DNA from: an uncultured Methanospirillum sp.
Lineage (GTDB): Archaea > Halobacteriota > Methanomicrobia > Methanomicrobiales > Methanospirillaceae
Direction: 5' to 3'
Assembly: GCF_963668475.1 (NCBI RefSeq)
Contig: NZ_OY764544.1
Location: 2,852,001-2,916,000 of the forward strand
Length of the DNA: 64,000 bases
Shown here: in pieces, positions 25,121-34,197 of the stretch
Numbering within the stretch: the stretch's first letter is position 1
Layout of the letters: each line of letters starts with the position of its first letter
Position numbers and translations under genes: made by a program
Notes under the pieces: generated by a model
The model's input: only the letters and a program-made list of their open reading frames with translations
What the model was told of the DNA's origin: nothing
Database searches by the model: none

Positions 25121-26566
25121 TTACTGACCCTCTTTTTTTCTGTATCCTTCAAGGAGGAGGGTCATCAGGTTCTTAACCGGTTTGTCTGTGTGTTCCTGAA
25201 TGTGGTACTCGCAGAACGGGCAGATCGTGATGACTGAATCAGCACCGGTCGCCTCTATAACACTTCGACGTAGTTCTCCAAGTGCTGCAGCCTCTTCAGG
25301 GATTCCTGATCTGACTCCCCCGCCTGATCCACAACACTGTGATGGCATCTCCAAAAATGTTCCTGCAACTCTCCTGATCAGTTCCCGGGGCTGCTCGCTG
25401 ATCCCCTGGCCGTTCATCAGGTGGCAGGGATCGTGATAGGTGACCTTCTCATCGAGGCGTGCCGGGTCCGGGATCTCCATTCCTGTCAGTATTTCTGTGA
25501 CATCTTTTACCGTGAACGGGGTTTCATAGTCATGTTTGAGGGTTGATCCACACCCGGCACACATCGTCATCACCGTTGTGATCCCCCGGCTTGTGAATGC
25601 CCGGATATTCTTCTCTTTGATCTCATCGAGAAAAGAAGTCTGACCTGTTCTGATGAGAGGTGAACCGCAGCAGATCTGGTCCTTTGGAATAATGACCCTG
25701 ATCCCGACACGCTTCATAACCTCAAGCAGGTCAAGCGCACGTTCCGGGAGCCGCCCGTTGAACATGCAGCCGACAAAGAACCCGACCTCACCTTTCACCT
25801 CACCAAAGGGTTCGATGATATCAGGGACCTGGTCAAGAAACGTTTTATCAGATGTCTCGACACTTCGCCCTGTTCGTTTTACGAGGTCTGCAACTGCCTG
25901 ATGCCTTGGAAGGGTCAGCCCTTCGCGGTTTGCGATCTCACGGAGTTTCTCAATGGCCTTCCCCGGGATCTCAATCTTTTTCGGACAGACAACCCGGCAT
26001 CTCTGACAACTGGTACAGGTGAAAAGACCCAGGGTGATTGCATCCCTGATCCTGTTCCCTGTTTCACGGGGATCAAGAGCGATGCGCATCTCTGCACGCA
26101 TCGAGGTCGGACCTATGAACTCTGTCACTTTCATCGCCGGGCAGACTGAAACACATGAGAGGCATTCGATACAGTCTCTGAGTGGTTTTATTTTTGCGAT
26201 ATGCGCCAGATCCGGAATCTCGTGGCAGTCGCACGGGTGGATACGTGGAATGTTGTTGATGCCCTGAACCAGTTCAACGGTGAGATCCTTGATCACCGGA
26301 AGGTCCAGAGGTTCGATGAGCATCCCGTCTGTTGCTTCAGTCATGCATGCAAGCGCAGGCTCACCGTTGACTCTCACTGCACAACTCCCACACTGGCCTG
26401 CACGACAACTGGATCTGAACGTGAGTGTCGGATCCAGGATCTTTACAGCCTGCAGAGCATTGAGGATACGTGCTCCCTCGTTCACATCCACGGTGTATTG
26501 TTCAATGTGCGTATTCTGATCGCGTACTGGATCAAACCGTGAAATCCTGACAGTCAGTTGGATCAT
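25121..26566 (-). CDS. tfrB: Thiol:fumarate reductase subunit B
   Basis: A 481-residue iron-sulfur subunit of the CoM-SH/CoB-SH:fumarate reductase of methanogens, which couples fumarate reduction to formation of the heterodisulfide CoM-S-S-CoB. Domains in order: a plant-type [2Fe-2S] ferredoxin (CRAGQCGSC...C, residues 54-75), two [4Fe-4S] sites (CIECLSCVSVCP and CTSCQRCRVVCP, residues 135-200), and two CCG domains like HdrB (a CCGSPLIRTGQ segment near 300 and CCGSGGG near 415) that hold the disulfide-forming site. The start overlaps the tfrA stop as ATGA. Full length, with no missing cluster ligands. Confidence 0.94.
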   Translation of the reverse strand: MIQLTVRISRFDPVRDQNTHIEQYTVDVNEGARILNALQAVKILDPTLTFRSSCRAGQCGSCAVRVNGEPALACMTEATDGMLIEPLDLPVIKDLTVELVQGINNIPRIHPCDCHEIPDLAHIAKIKPLRDCIECLSCVSVCPAMKVTEFIGPTSMRAEMRIALDPRETGNRIRDAITLGLFTCTSCQRCRVVCPKKIEIPGKAIEKLREIANREGLTLPRHQAVADLVKRTGRSVETSDKTFLDQVPDIIEPFGEVKGEVGFFVGCMFNGRLPERALDLLEVMKRVGIRVIIPKDQICCGSPLIRTGQTSFLDEIKEKNIRAFTSRGITTVMTMCAGCGSTLKHDYETPFTVKDVTEILTGMEIPDPARLDEKVTYHDPCHLMNGQGISEQPRELIRRVAGTFLEMPSQCCGSGGGVRSGIPEEAAALGELRRSVIEATGADSVITICPFCEYHIQEHTDKPVKNLMTLLLEGYRKKEGQ

Positions 26567-28206
26567 GCTGCCTCCCTGTGCTCTATCGAGATTCCCTGCT
26601 GGCTGATATGGGTGTGACCAAACGCTGAGGTTGCATTATCCCAGTTCTGTGAGATATCAGTCCTGACATGAGCACCCCGTGACTCCTCTCTGGCAAGGGC
26701 TGAAAGCACGATCAGACGGGCGGTTGTCAACATATTTTTTACTATTGAGCATTCTGCATATTCACCAGGAATCGTGGCCTTCATCCTGACACAATCAAGC
26801 GAGTCTATCTCGCTCAATGTCTGCTGCAGTGCATCCTTGTTTCTGAATATTCCAGCCCCGTTCCACATCGCTTCCTGGAGTCGTGATCGTACCTCATGAG
26901 CAGGAGTATCTCCATAAGAGAATTCCATAAGTGTTCTGATCACCGGCTGAATTGCAGAATCACTCATATGCTTCTCGCGAGTCTGTTCTTTTCCTGCAGA
27001 ACTTCCCGCTCTTCTGCCGAAGACCTGTGTCTCTGCGAGGGCGTTACCACCGAGCCGGTTTGCGCCATGGACGCCACCTGCGACCTCTCCACATGCGAAC
27101 AGACCCGGCACCGAGGTTCTGCATTCTACGTCGATACGCAACCCTCCCATGATATGATGTGCAGTGGGTGCTACCTCCATAGGCTCTCTCCGTATGTCAA
27201 CACCGAACATCAGGAACTGTTCAAGCATTGTTGGGAGCCTGGTCTCGATCTCTTCAGGGGATCGGTGTGAGATGTCAAGCCAGACACCCCCATGTGGTGT
27301 TCCGCGCCCCTCACGGATCTCGGTGGCTGCAGCGCGTGCGACCACATCACGGGTTGAGAGTTCCATCCTCTGGGGATCATACCTGGTCATGAACCGCTCA
27401 CCGAGCGCGTTCTTAAGAACTCCTCCCTCTCCCCTGACTGCTTCAGTCACCAGGCGACCCCGTACGTCCCAAGGGTATACAGCACCGGTGGGATGGAACT
27501 GGACCTGTTCCATATCAATAAGTTCTGCACCCGCCCGGTACCCCATTGCGTACCCGTCACCGGTCCCGCTGGTCGAGTTGGTGGAGATATCATACGTCCT
27601 GGTCCCCCCGCCTGTTGCAAGAACCACCGCATCTGCAAGAAATGTGATGAGTTCACCGTTCCTGTCAAGGCCTGCCGCACCGATCACCCGCCCGTTCTCG
27701 CAGAGCAGAGAGATGATCGTCACTTCATGGCAGATCCTCACGTGTGTTGAGGCAAGGCGATCCATCAGGGTGATCATCATCTCATGGCCGGTCCGGTCAC
27801 CAGCAAAGCAGGTTCTTGGGAAACACTGCCCCCCGAAGGGGCGTTGTGCTATGGAGCATTCTCCGGTAACATCAAAGACCGCCCCCCATGAGATGAGATC
27901 TCTGATCCGGTCAGGAGACTCAGTAACGAGTGTCCTGACCAGCTCGGGGTTATTGAGAAAGGCCCCTCCTTTCATGGTGTCAGTGAAGTGATCATCAGTC
28001 TTGTCATCGCAGTTCAGTACCGCGTTGTAGCCACCCTCCGCCATGATGGTGCATCCGCCTTTTCCTGCAATAGTCTTTGAGACCAGCACACACTCGCCGT
28101 GTGCCGATGCCTCGATGGCAGCCCGGACTCCGGCGCCACCACTTCCTATAACCAGAACATGGGAACTGATGATCTCCCTGACCTTCATCTTATTAGTAGG
28201 GTGCAT
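26563..28206 (-). CDS. tfrA: Thiol:fumarate reductase flavoprotein subunit A
   Basis: A 547-residue FAD subunit of thiol:fumarate reductase, related to SdhA/FrdA. The N-terminal dinucleotide fold VIGSGGAGVRAAIEAS (near residue 20), AGKGGCTIMAEGGYNAVL, and the catalytic region HPTGAVYPWDVRGRLVTEAVRGEGG (near 240) carry the residues expected for fumarate reduction and covalent or tight FAD binding. The helical C-terminal domain is present. The start is ATG 28206, with an alternative ATG at 28188. Only 44 bases separate it from the divergent aspartate kinase start. In the methanogen it feeds succinate for biosynthesis. Confidence 0.94.
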   Translation of the reverse strand: MHPTNKMKVREIISSHVLVIGSGGAGVRAAIEASAHGECVLVSKTIAGKGGCTIMAEGGYNAVLNCDDKTDDHFTDTMKGGAFLNNPELVRTLVTESPDRIRDLISWGAVFDVTGECSIAQRPFGGQCFPRTCFAGDRTGHEMMITLMDRLASTHVRICHEVTIISLLCENGRVIGAAGLDRNGELITFLADAVVLATGGGTRTYDISTNSTSGTGDGYAMGYRAGAELIDMEQVQFHPTGAVYPWDVRGRLVTEAVRGEGGVLKNALGERFMTRYDPQRMELSTRDVVARAAATEIREGRGTPHGGVWLDISHRSPEEIETRLPTMLEQFLMFGVDIRREPMEVAPTAHHIMGGLRIDVECRTSVPGLFACGEVAGGVHGANRLGGNALAETQVFGRRAGSSAGKEQTREKHMSDSAIQPVIRTLMEFSYGDTPAHEVRSRLQEAMWNGAGIFRNKDALQQTLSEIDSLDCVRMKATIPGEYAECSIVKNMLTTARLIVLSALAREESRGAHVRTDISQNWDNATSAFGHTHISQQGISIEHREAA

Positions 28207-28250
28207 CCTAAAATGAGATAAAAAGTACTTAGTATGAGAGTTGCGGCTGA

Positions 28251-29654
28251 ATGAAACTCATAATGAAATTTGGGGGGACTTCTGTCCAGAATGCTGATGC
28301 CGTTGGTAAGACCATGGATATCATCACCAGCCACCTGGCAAAAGGGGATCAGATGGTGGTTGTGGTCTCGGCACAGCGCGGTGTGACTGACCGGATTATT
28401 GAGACTGCTGAGCAGATGGTCAGCTCCCGGGATACCTCAGCAGTGAGTGCCCTTGTCGAATATCTTACTACTACTCATCTGACCACTCTTCAGGCGGTTG
28501 CTCCTGATTACTATTCTGAAACGAGCGAGATCATCATCAGGAGAATTGACAGTCTCCGTGATTTCCTCCATGCGGTCTTTCATCTGCGGGAACTCACCTC
28601 CCGATCACGAGACTATGTGATCTCATTTGGTGAACGGCTGAATGCACCGGTGATCAGTGCAGCACTAAGGCAACGGGGGATCTCTTCGCTGGCTCTGGAC
28701 GGTTGTGAGGCTGGTATCCTGACCACCGGGAATCACGGTGATGCTATAGCGCTGCCAGCGGGAGAAACACGGATACGTTCCCGGCTTGAGCCTCTAATCG
28801 GCAGTTCGGTCCCGGTGGTTATGGGATTTATGGGCTGCACAGAGTTGGGGGTTGTAACCACACTTGGGCGGAGTGGGTCAGACTACACAGCCGCGATTCT
28901 CGGAGCAGCGCTCATGGTGGATGAGATCTGGATCTGGACCGATGTGGATGGAATTATGACCACCGATCCGAGACTGGTCAAGGATGCGCGTGTTATTCCA
29001 CGGATCTCGTACATCGAGGTGATGGAACTCTCCTACTTTGGCGCCAAGGTTATGCACTCGCGCTCGATCGAACCGGCAATGCAGAAGAATATCCCGGTAT
29101 GGGTGAAGAACACCTTCAATCCCACCTGCACGGGTACCTGCATCGAGAAGGGTGAGCGTCGTGAGACGCGGGTGGTCAAGGCGATCACCTTCATTGACAA
29201 GGTGGCTGCGATCACCATCACCGGTGCCCAGATGATCGGAAGACCAGGTGTAGCCAAACATATCTTCTCAATCCTTGCCGAGAATCAGATCAATGTTATG
29301 ATGATCTCGCAGGGCTCTTCTGAAGCTAATATCTCGCTGATCATCGAGGAGAGGCAGGTCAAGACCGCGATGGACGCTCTGCAACCGCTAAAAGAGCGGT
29401 GTGTCTTCAGGGAGATCACTGCAAATGAGGATGTCTGTGCAGTTGCCGTTGTCGGATCAGGAATGGCGGGTATGGCAGGTACTGCAGGACGGACGTTCTC
29501 GGCTCTTGGAAAGGCCGGGATCAATGCCATGATGATCTCGCAGGGCTCATCTGAAGTGAACATCTCGTTTGTGGTGAAACAGGAGGACGGCCCCCGGGCA
29601 GTGATGGTCCTCCATGATGAGTTTGAACTCTCAAACAAGTGTGAGGAGTGCTGA
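28251..29654 (+). CDS. lysC: Aspartate kinase
   Basis: A 467-residue enzyme that phosphorylates aspartate, the entry to Lys, Thr, Met and diaminopimelate synthesis. The N-terminal kinase domain starts KFGGTSVQNADAV, and GRSGSDYTAAILGAAL and WTDVDGIMTTDPRLV follow near residues 205-245. Two C-terminal ACT domains (from about 310) carry nearly identical INxMMISQGSSExNIS segments near 345 and 425, the usual site of allosteric feedback by lysine or threonine. The stop overlaps the next start by one base (TGATG), so it is coupled to purM. The divergent promoter region shared with tfrA is only 44 bases. Confidence 0.95.
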   Translation: MKLIMKFGGTSVQNADAVGKTMDIITSHLAKGDQMVVVVSAQRGVTDRIIETAEQMVSSRDTSAVSALVEYLTTTHLTTLQAVAPDYYSETSEIIIRRIDSLRDFLHAVFHLRELTSRSRDYVISFGERLNAPVISAALRQRGISSLALDGCEAGILTTGNHGDAIALPAGETRIRSRLEPLIGSSVPVVMGFMGCTELGVVTTLGRSGSDYTAAILGAALMVDEIWIWTDVDGIMTTDPRLVKDARVIPRISYIEVMELSYFGAKVMHSRSIEPAMQKNIPVWVKNTFNPTCTGTCIEKGERRETRVVKAITFIDKVAAITITGAQMIGRPGVAKHIFSILAENQINVMMISQGSSEANISLIIEERQVKTAMDALQPLKERCVFREITANEDVCAVAVVGSGMAGMAGTAGRTFSALGKAGINAMMISQGSSEVNISFVVKQEDGPRAVMVLHDEFELSNKCEEC

Positions 29655-30655
29655 TGACAGACAACAATAAGGATGCATACCGGGAAGCCGGGGTAGATAT
29701 TGACCTTGAGGCACAGGCTGTAAAGGCCCTGGTCTCCCAGTTGACCTTCAGACGAAAGGGCGAGTACCAGATGGCTTCAGACATCGGTCACTTTGCAGGT
29801 TTTGTCAATTTTGGTTCCCATGTTCTTGCACTTGCAGTTGACGGGGTCGGCACCAAGATGCTCATCGCCGATGAGCTGAAAGACTGGTCTACCGTCGGGA
29901 TAGACTGCATCGCCATGAATGTCAACGACCTCTATGTTATGAACCTGGAGCCCGTGGCGTTCGTCGATTACGTTGCGACAAATGCTCTCTCTCTTGAGCA
30001 GATGAAGCAGATTGGAATCGGCCTGAACGAGGGTGCCCGCCAGTCCAATATCTCGATCATCGGTGGTGAGACTGCTACCCTGAAGGGGCTTGTGCAGGGG
30101 CTTGACCTCGCCGGTGCCTGTCTTGGAATCCAGGAGAAAGACAAGGTGATAAGCGGTGATAAGGTAGCTCCGGGAGATTTTATCGTCGGGATTCCTTCGT
30201 CAGGCATCCACAGCAACGGTCTGACCCTTGCCAGGAGGATGGTGACTGAGCATGGATCCTATGATGAAAAACTCAGTGATGGCAGGACAATCGGAGAGGT
30301 CCTTCTGACTCCCACCCGGATCTATGCAGAGGTACTGAAACTCACTACCATGGCCGAGGTTCACGGTATGTGCCACATCACCGGTGGTGGCCTTCTCAAT
30401 CTTACCCGTCTCTCCGGGTACGGGTTCTCGATCGACACACCGCTGGAGCCCCAGGAGATCTACCGCTGGATCCAGGAGAAGGGAGAGATCTCTGACAGCG
30501 AGATGTACCGGACCTTTAACATGGGAATGGGATATGTCTGTATCGTACCAGAATCAGGTTTGGCCGCGGTCAACTCAGTCTTCCCTGATGCAAAAATTGT
30601 TGGTAAGGTTACCCGGGAACCGGGTGTATTTCTGAAAGGAAAAGAGATCCGATAA
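29654..30655 (+). CDS. purM: Phosphoribosylformylglycinamidine cyclo-ligase (AIR synthase)
   Basis: A 333-residue ATP-dependent enzyme of purine synthesis that converts FGAM to AIR. The start is ATG 29654, with a GAGGAG ribosome site 5 bases upstream inside the end of lysC. Family features: AYREAGVDIDLEAQAVKAL at the N-terminus, the ATP-binding region AVDGVGTKMLIADEL near residue 62, GGETATLKGLVQ near 140, GIPSSGIHSNGLTLARR near 178 and a late GMGYVCIVP. Co-translation with aspartate kinase has no direct metabolic logic. Confidence 0.95.
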   Translation: MTDNNKDAYREAGVDIDLEAQAVKALVSQLTFRRKGEYQMASDIGHFAGFVNFGSHVLALAVDGVGTKMLIADELKDWSTVGIDCIAMNVNDLYVMNLEPVAFVDYVATNALSLEQMKQIGIGLNEGARQSNISIIGGETATLKGLVQGLDLAGACLGIQEKDKVISGDKVAPGDFIVGIPSSGIHSNGLTLARRMVTEHGSYDEKLSDGRTIGEVLLTPTRIYAEVLKLTTMAEVHGMCHITGGGLLNLTRLSGYGFSIDTPLEPQEIYRWIQEKGEISDSEMYRTFNMGMGYVCIVPESGLAAVNSVFPDAKIVGKVTREPGVFLKGKEIR

Positions 30656-30662
30656 CTCTTAT

Positions 30663-31193
30663 TCAGAGTGAATCGGTACAGATCTCATAGGACTCTTTTT
30701 TCGCGCGATCTGAATCGATCAGGGAGTTACCCATCGGGTCAATAATGATCAGGGTTATCGGGAATGTTCCGCTTCTGACCTGCGTGATCTTCTCCTTGAG
30801 ATCCATTGCGTTTCTGCGCTGTTCATCATCGCCTTCAATGAGCGCACTATCAAGGACCTTGTCGATCCGCATGAGGATCCCCTCTACATTGGAGACAAAC
30901 CCCTCACATGCAGGGCCTGGGGAGATCTCGACACCAAGTTCGGGCACCAGGATCTCCCCCTGAGTACTTCTGACAACCCGGACCATCAGATCATCTTCTG
31001 AAGTTACCGGGAACTCAATCCGTACCGGCTCCTGGGAAGTCAGAGACTGGACATCGGAGAACCTGTATCCACAAAGCGGGCAGGAGCAGGTGATGATCAG
31101 GATCTCGGAGAAATAGGGTATATTTTCTGTCTCATAGAGATATTCGACCTCTTCACCACAGGCCGGGCAGGTTCCCCTGACCTCCTGACGCAC
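30663..31193 (-). CDS. ZPR1-type zinc finger protein
   Basis: A 176-residue archaeal ZPR1 homologue with one zinc finger, CPACG near the N-terminus and CSCPLCG about 30 residues later, followed by the alpha/beta A-domain (GVEISPGPACEGFVSNVEGILMRI, ITLIIIDPMGNSLI). Eukaryotic ZPR1 is a chaperone for translation elongation factor eEF1A; the archaeal function is not proven. The GTG start at 31193 follows the sepF stop directly (TGAGTG), so translation is coupled. Full length for archaea, which have one rather than two ZPR1 modules. Confidence 0.92.
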   Translation of the reverse strand: MRQEVRGTCPACGEEVEYLYETENIPYFSEILIITCSCPLCGYRFSDVQSLTSQEPVRIEFPVTSEDDLMVRVVRSTQGEILVPELGVEISPGPACEGFVSNVEGILMRIDKVLDSALIEGDDEQRRNAMDLKEKITQVRSGTFPITLIIIDPMGNSLIDSDRAKKESYEICTDSL

Positions 31194-31553
31194 TCAGGCA
31201 CCGCCACCGATCCGGTCGCGTGATATCTTGACATTGCGGGGCGTGATGATCACGTACTGCTGATCCCCGAGCCCGACGATATCTCCGTCAACGTCACGCG
31301 CGACCTGGTAAAAGTCCTTCATTACCCGCTCATAGTTGATCTTGTCCATCTTGAGCCGGTTGATATCAACAATCACGATGTCGCCATCATAGATCTGATC
31401 CTTGACGATCTGGCTCTCCCGCAGGCTTGTGACGGTCGCCACCTTTACGAGCAGTGCAGGATTCTCGCCCTCGTAATCTTTTAAGGGGAGTTCTTTATAC
31501 TGGTCAGGATCACTGTTATCTTTTGGCCTGAAGATAAGGTCACGAAGTCCCAT
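31194..31553 (-). CDS. sepF: SepF-like cell division protein
   Basis: The ATG at 31553 (MGLRDLIF) is the likely start, giving 119 residues; the TTG eight codons earlier is not needed. The protein matches archaeal SepF: a short N-terminal amphipathic membrane-targeting segment, a linker, and the DUF552 core (KVATVTSLRESQIVKDQIYDGDIVIVDINRLKMDK then VARDVDGDIVGLGDQQYVIITP). Archaeal SepF anchors FtsZ to the membrane, replacing FtsA. No ftsZ is nearby in this window. The stop abuts the ZPR1 start, so a small operon sepF-zpr1 is likely. Confidence 0.93.
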   Translation of the reverse strand: MGLRDLIFRPKDNSDPDQYKELPLKDYEGENPALLVKVATVTSLRESQIVKDQIYDGDIVIVDINRLKMDKINYERVMKDFYQVARDVDGDIVGLGDQQYVIITPRNVKISRDRIGGGA

Positions 31554-31624
31554 AACAAAACCTTTTTGTGTGCTCAATATTAAAGATGCTGGTTTCCGTG
31601 GTATTTTCGGTTTAATTTCCAGTA

Positions 31625-32122
31625 TCAGAGTTCAACAGTCCAGATCTCATCCCCGACATGATGGAACGTTTTGATAACCTTCCCTTTCTCCTGTGCCATG
31701 AGTTCTTCGGCATCGAAGAGGGCAATTCCAAGGGCCAAGGGTTTTCCGTGACGTTCGTCAACTATCTGAACAGGTCTTCCTGCTTTTACATCAGGGCTCA
31801 CCGATTTGATTCCCGGGCGCATGATATCTGCACCGTTTATGACAAACGAAACCGCACCCATGTCAACTACGATGCGGCGTTCAGGAAAGGGTCTTGCAAG
31901 TGCGCCCTTGAGACTTGGAAAGAGAATACCATCTTTCTCAAGAAGCAACGGTTCTTTATCCACGAGATAGATGTGGAGCTGCGTTCCGGTCTCAAGCACC
32001 TCGATGGTCTTCGCGGTAAAAAGTTCAGCAGATGCTCCTATCTCCTCCTTCAGGGATCCGATGAGCTCAGCAACCTGTGACTTCCTGATCGGATGGCGCC
32101 GTTTTGCAATTATTTTCCCCAT
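31625..32122 (-). CDS. PUA domain RNA-binding protein
   Basis: A 165-residue protein: an N-terminal alpha/beta domain of about 80 residues (IAKRRHPIRKSQVAELIGSL, FTAKTIEVLETGTQLHIYLVD) followed by a PUA domain at residues 85-160 (RRIVVDMGAVSFVINGADIMRPGIKSV, GRPVQIVDERHGKPLALGIALFDAEEL). This layout is that of archaeal MCT-1-like proteins that bind RNA, perhaps in translation initiation or rRNA modification; the exact target is unknown. The ATG at 32122 lacks a ribosome-binding site. An ACATATATGG box at 32151-32160 would place transcription start close to the ATG, so the mRNA may be almost leaderless. Confidence 0.88.
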   Translation of the reverse strand: MGKIIAKRRHPIRKSQVAELIGSLKEEIGASAELFTAKTIEVLETGTQLHIYLVDKEPLLLEKDGILFPSLKGALARPFPERRIVVDMGAVSFVINGADIMRPGIKSVSPDVKAGRPVQIVDERHGKPLALGIALFDAEELMAQEKGKVIKTFHHVGDEIWTVEL

Positions 32123-32150
32123 ATATCAGGTATCATTTTGATGATCAAAC

Positions 32151-32160
32151 CCATATATGT
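32151..32160 (-). promoter_or_regulatory. Probable TATA box of the PUA-protein gene
   Basis: The minus-strand sequence ACATATATGG is centred about 33 bases upstream of the ATG at 32122. This is consistent with a very short leader, and there is no Shine-Dalgarno. Position-based inference. Confidence 0.4.
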
Positions 32161-32204
32161 CTGTAGATAACGGGCACAAAACCTGGAGGGTGGATTCGGA
32201 TAAT

Positions 32205-32213
32205 GTTTAAGTA
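32205..32213 (+). promoter_or_regulatory. Probable TATA box of the SmAP-L37e-purF operon
   Basis: The AT-rich box GTTTAAGTA lies about 55 bases before the SmAP ATG in the gap between divergent genes. It is the best TATA candidate for the operon. Position-based inference. Confidence 0.35.
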
Positions 32214-32263
32214 TCGTCCACTCTCAATCTATTCACTCATCTCGAGTTACACAGGGTAGTAAT

Positions 32264-32491
32264 ATGACCAAAAGACCTATGGATATTTTAGATCAGGTCC
32301 TCAACCGGCAACCGGTACTGGTATCTCTGAAAGGCGGACGTGAAATCCGGGGCGTCCTACAGGGATATGATGTCCACATGAACCTCGTCCTTGATAAGGC
32401 TGAGGAAGAGATAAACGGGCAGCCTGCAAGTATCGGCACCCTGATTATCCGCGGCGATAATGTCATCTACATCTCCCCGTCAGTTCAATAA
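32264..32491 (+). CDS. Sm-like archaeal protein (SmAP/LSm)
   Basis: A 75-residue Sm fold protein that forms heptameric rings binding U-rich RNA. The Sm1 motif is [29 protein letters not shown] (residues 20-48) and the Sm2 motif is [15 protein letters not shown] (58-72). It sits 14 bases upstream of the L37e gene, the SmAP-L37e pairing widely conserved in euryarchaea, which links it to RNA or ribosome metabolism. Full length; the start has only a weak ribosome site. Confidence 0.96.
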   Translation: MTKRPMDILDQVLNRQPVLVSLKGGREIRGVLQGYDVHMNLVLDKAEEEINGQPASIGTLIIRGDNVIYISPSVQ

Positions 32492-32505
32492 GAGGTAACG
32501 AGTCT

Positions 32506-32688
32506 ATGTCAAAAGGTACACCATCACGCGGAAAGCGTCAGACGCAGACCCACATCACCTGCCGGCGGTGTGGAAAGATGTCCTACCACAAGAGGCACAA
32601 GATCTGTTCATCATGTGGATTTGGACGAAGCCCGAGACTTCGTGGATACCGCTGGATTAACAAGCGTCCAAAAGTAGCAACTCATTAA
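32506..32688 (+). CDS. rpl37e: Large subunit ribosomal protein eL37
   Basis: A 60-residue zinc-binding ribosomal protein found in archaea and eukaryotes. The Cys4 zinc site is CRRCG...CSSCG (residues 19-37), with a basic C-terminus ([14 protein letters not shown]) for rRNA contact. It lies between SmAP (14 bases) and purF (2 bases) on the same strand. Complete for the family. Confidence 0.97.
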   Translation: MSKGTPSRGKRQTQTHITCRRCGKMSYHKRHKICSSCGFGRSPRLRGYRWINKRPKVATH

Positions 32689-32690
32689 TC

Positions 32691-34106
32691 ATGTGTGGTA
32701 TCGTTGGCATCAGTAATTGTGCCGACGTCTCCTTTTCTCTTTATTATGCGCTGTATGCGCTTCAGCATCGCGGTCAGGAAAGTGCCGGGATTGCCACCTT
32801 TAACGGAAGCGGACTCTGTAAGTTCAAAGGCAATGGTCTTGTATCAGAAGTCTTTTCAGAAACGACACTAAGTTCACTTTCCGGTTCAGTAGGTATTGGT
32901 CATGTCCGGTATCCGACAACCGGAGAGAACCGGCCTGAGAATATCCAGCCGTTTCTTTTCAGTTTCCGCGGGCATGTGATTGCAATAGCCCACAATGGCA
33001 ACCTGGTCAACTACCGTGATCTTCGGACAAAATTCGAGGATAAGGGGCAGATATTCTGGTCTACCTCTGATACTGAGATCATCTCAAAGATCATAACAGA
33101 AGAGATCAGGAAGGGCGGCACAATAGAGGACGCAGTTCGCAAGTGCATGGAGTGTCTGAAAGGCTCATACTCGGTTGTGTTGATGTATGACGGGGATCTG
33201 TATGCGTTTCGCGATCCTCATGGTATTCGTCCACTCTGCTTTGGCAAGGCTGGTGATTCGTATGTCATCTGTTCAGAGAGTGTTGCCATTGATGCACTTG
33301 CCGGAACACTAGAGCGCGATGTGTACCCTGGCGAGATGATTCATATCAGTCAGGATGGTGTCAGGTCTAAGCAGATCGCCGAGGCCCGGCACCGGGGGCA
33401 CTGTGTCTTTGAGTACATCTACTTTGCCAGAGCTGACTCCCGTCTCGACGGTTCACTTGTGTATGATGTGCGCAGGAAGATCGGTGCCCAGATCTCTGAC
33501 GACGAACCTGTGAAGGCCGACGTCGTCTGCCCGGTCCCGGACTCGGGGACCGCCTATGCAGTGGGTTTTTCTGAGCATTCAGGGATCCCGTTCAAAGAGT
33601 GCCTGATAAAAAACAGGTACATGGGCAGGACATTCATCATGCCTACCCAGAAGAAGCGTGAGCAGGCTGTCAGGATCAAACTGAATCCGATCCCTGATCA
33701 CCTGAGCGATCGCTCGGTGGTTCTGGTCGATGATTCTATTGTGCGTGGCACCACCTCACGTCGGATCATCGAGACGATGAGGGATGCGGGAGCACGGGAG
33801 ATCCATATGCGGATCGGTTCGCCGATAATCAAGGCACCGTGCTACCTTGGTGTTGATATGCCCACCAGGACCGAGCTCATCGGGAGTGACAAGGATGTTG
33901 AGGAGGTACGCAGGAGTATCACTGCGACTTCACTGCATTATCTTTCAGTTTCCGCACTTGTGGATGCAGTTGGGATCCCACAGGAAGATCTCTGCCTGGG
34001 CTGTCTCACTGGTTGTTACCCGGTTGAGATCTCAAATGAGGTATGTGATAACCGGTGTGTCACGATCGTTGACCGTGATTTTCAGACTAACCTCTTTCAC
34101 CACTGA
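32691..34106 (+). CDS. purF: Amidophosphoribosyltransferase
   Basis: A 471-residue enzyme of the first committed step of purine synthesis, making phosphoribosylamine from PRPP and glutamine. The protein begins MCGIVG, so Cys2 becomes the N-terminal glutaminase nucleophile after Met removal. GHVRYPTTGENRPENIQPF and AHNGNLVNY follow. The phosphoribosyltransferase domain carries VVLVDDSIVRGTTSRRI near residue 343, and C-terminal cysteines (CLGCLTGCYP, CDNRC) could bind the [4Fe-4S] cluster seen in some PurF enzymes. It starts 2 bases after the L37e stop, so ribosome and purine genes share a transcript. Confidence 0.96.
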   Translation: MCGIVGISNCADVSFSLYYALYALQHRGQESAGIATFNGSGLCKFKGNGLVSEVFSETTLSSLSGSVGIGHVRYPTTGENRPENIQPFLFSFRGHVIAIAHNGNLVNYRDLRTKFEDKGQIFWSTSDTEIISKIITEEIRKGGTIEDAVRKCMECLKGSYSVVLMYDGDLYAFRDPHGIRPLCFGKAGDSYVICSESVAIDALAGTLERDVYPGEMIHISQDGVRSKQIAEARHRGHCVFEYIYFARADSRLDGSLVYDVRRKIGAQISDDEPVKADVVCPVPDSGTAYAVGFSEHSGIPFKECLIKNRYMGRTFIMPTQKKREQAVRIKLNPIPDHLSDRSVVLVDDSIVRGTTSRRIIETMRDAGAREIHMRIGSPIIKAPCYLGVDMPTRTELIGSDKDVEEVRRSITATSLHYLSVSALVDAVGIPQEDLCLGCLTGCYPVEISNEVCDNRCVTIVDRDFQTNLFHH

Positions 34107-34197
34107 CCTCTTTTTGCCTCTTACATATCCCGCTGTTCTTTTATCCTGAAACTACTTTCAGATGACAACCATCAAGTCATCATCAGGCGACCTACTA

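Noticed and set aside
27164..27991. Plus-strand frame of 275 residues
   Set aside because: Antisense shadow of tfrA; the protein is Ser/Arg/Pro-rich and without motifs.
29298..29575. Near-identical DNA repeat within aspartate kinase
   Set aside because: The two copies encode the equivalent segments of tandem ACT domains, a normal feature of the enzyme rather than a mobile or regulatory repeat.
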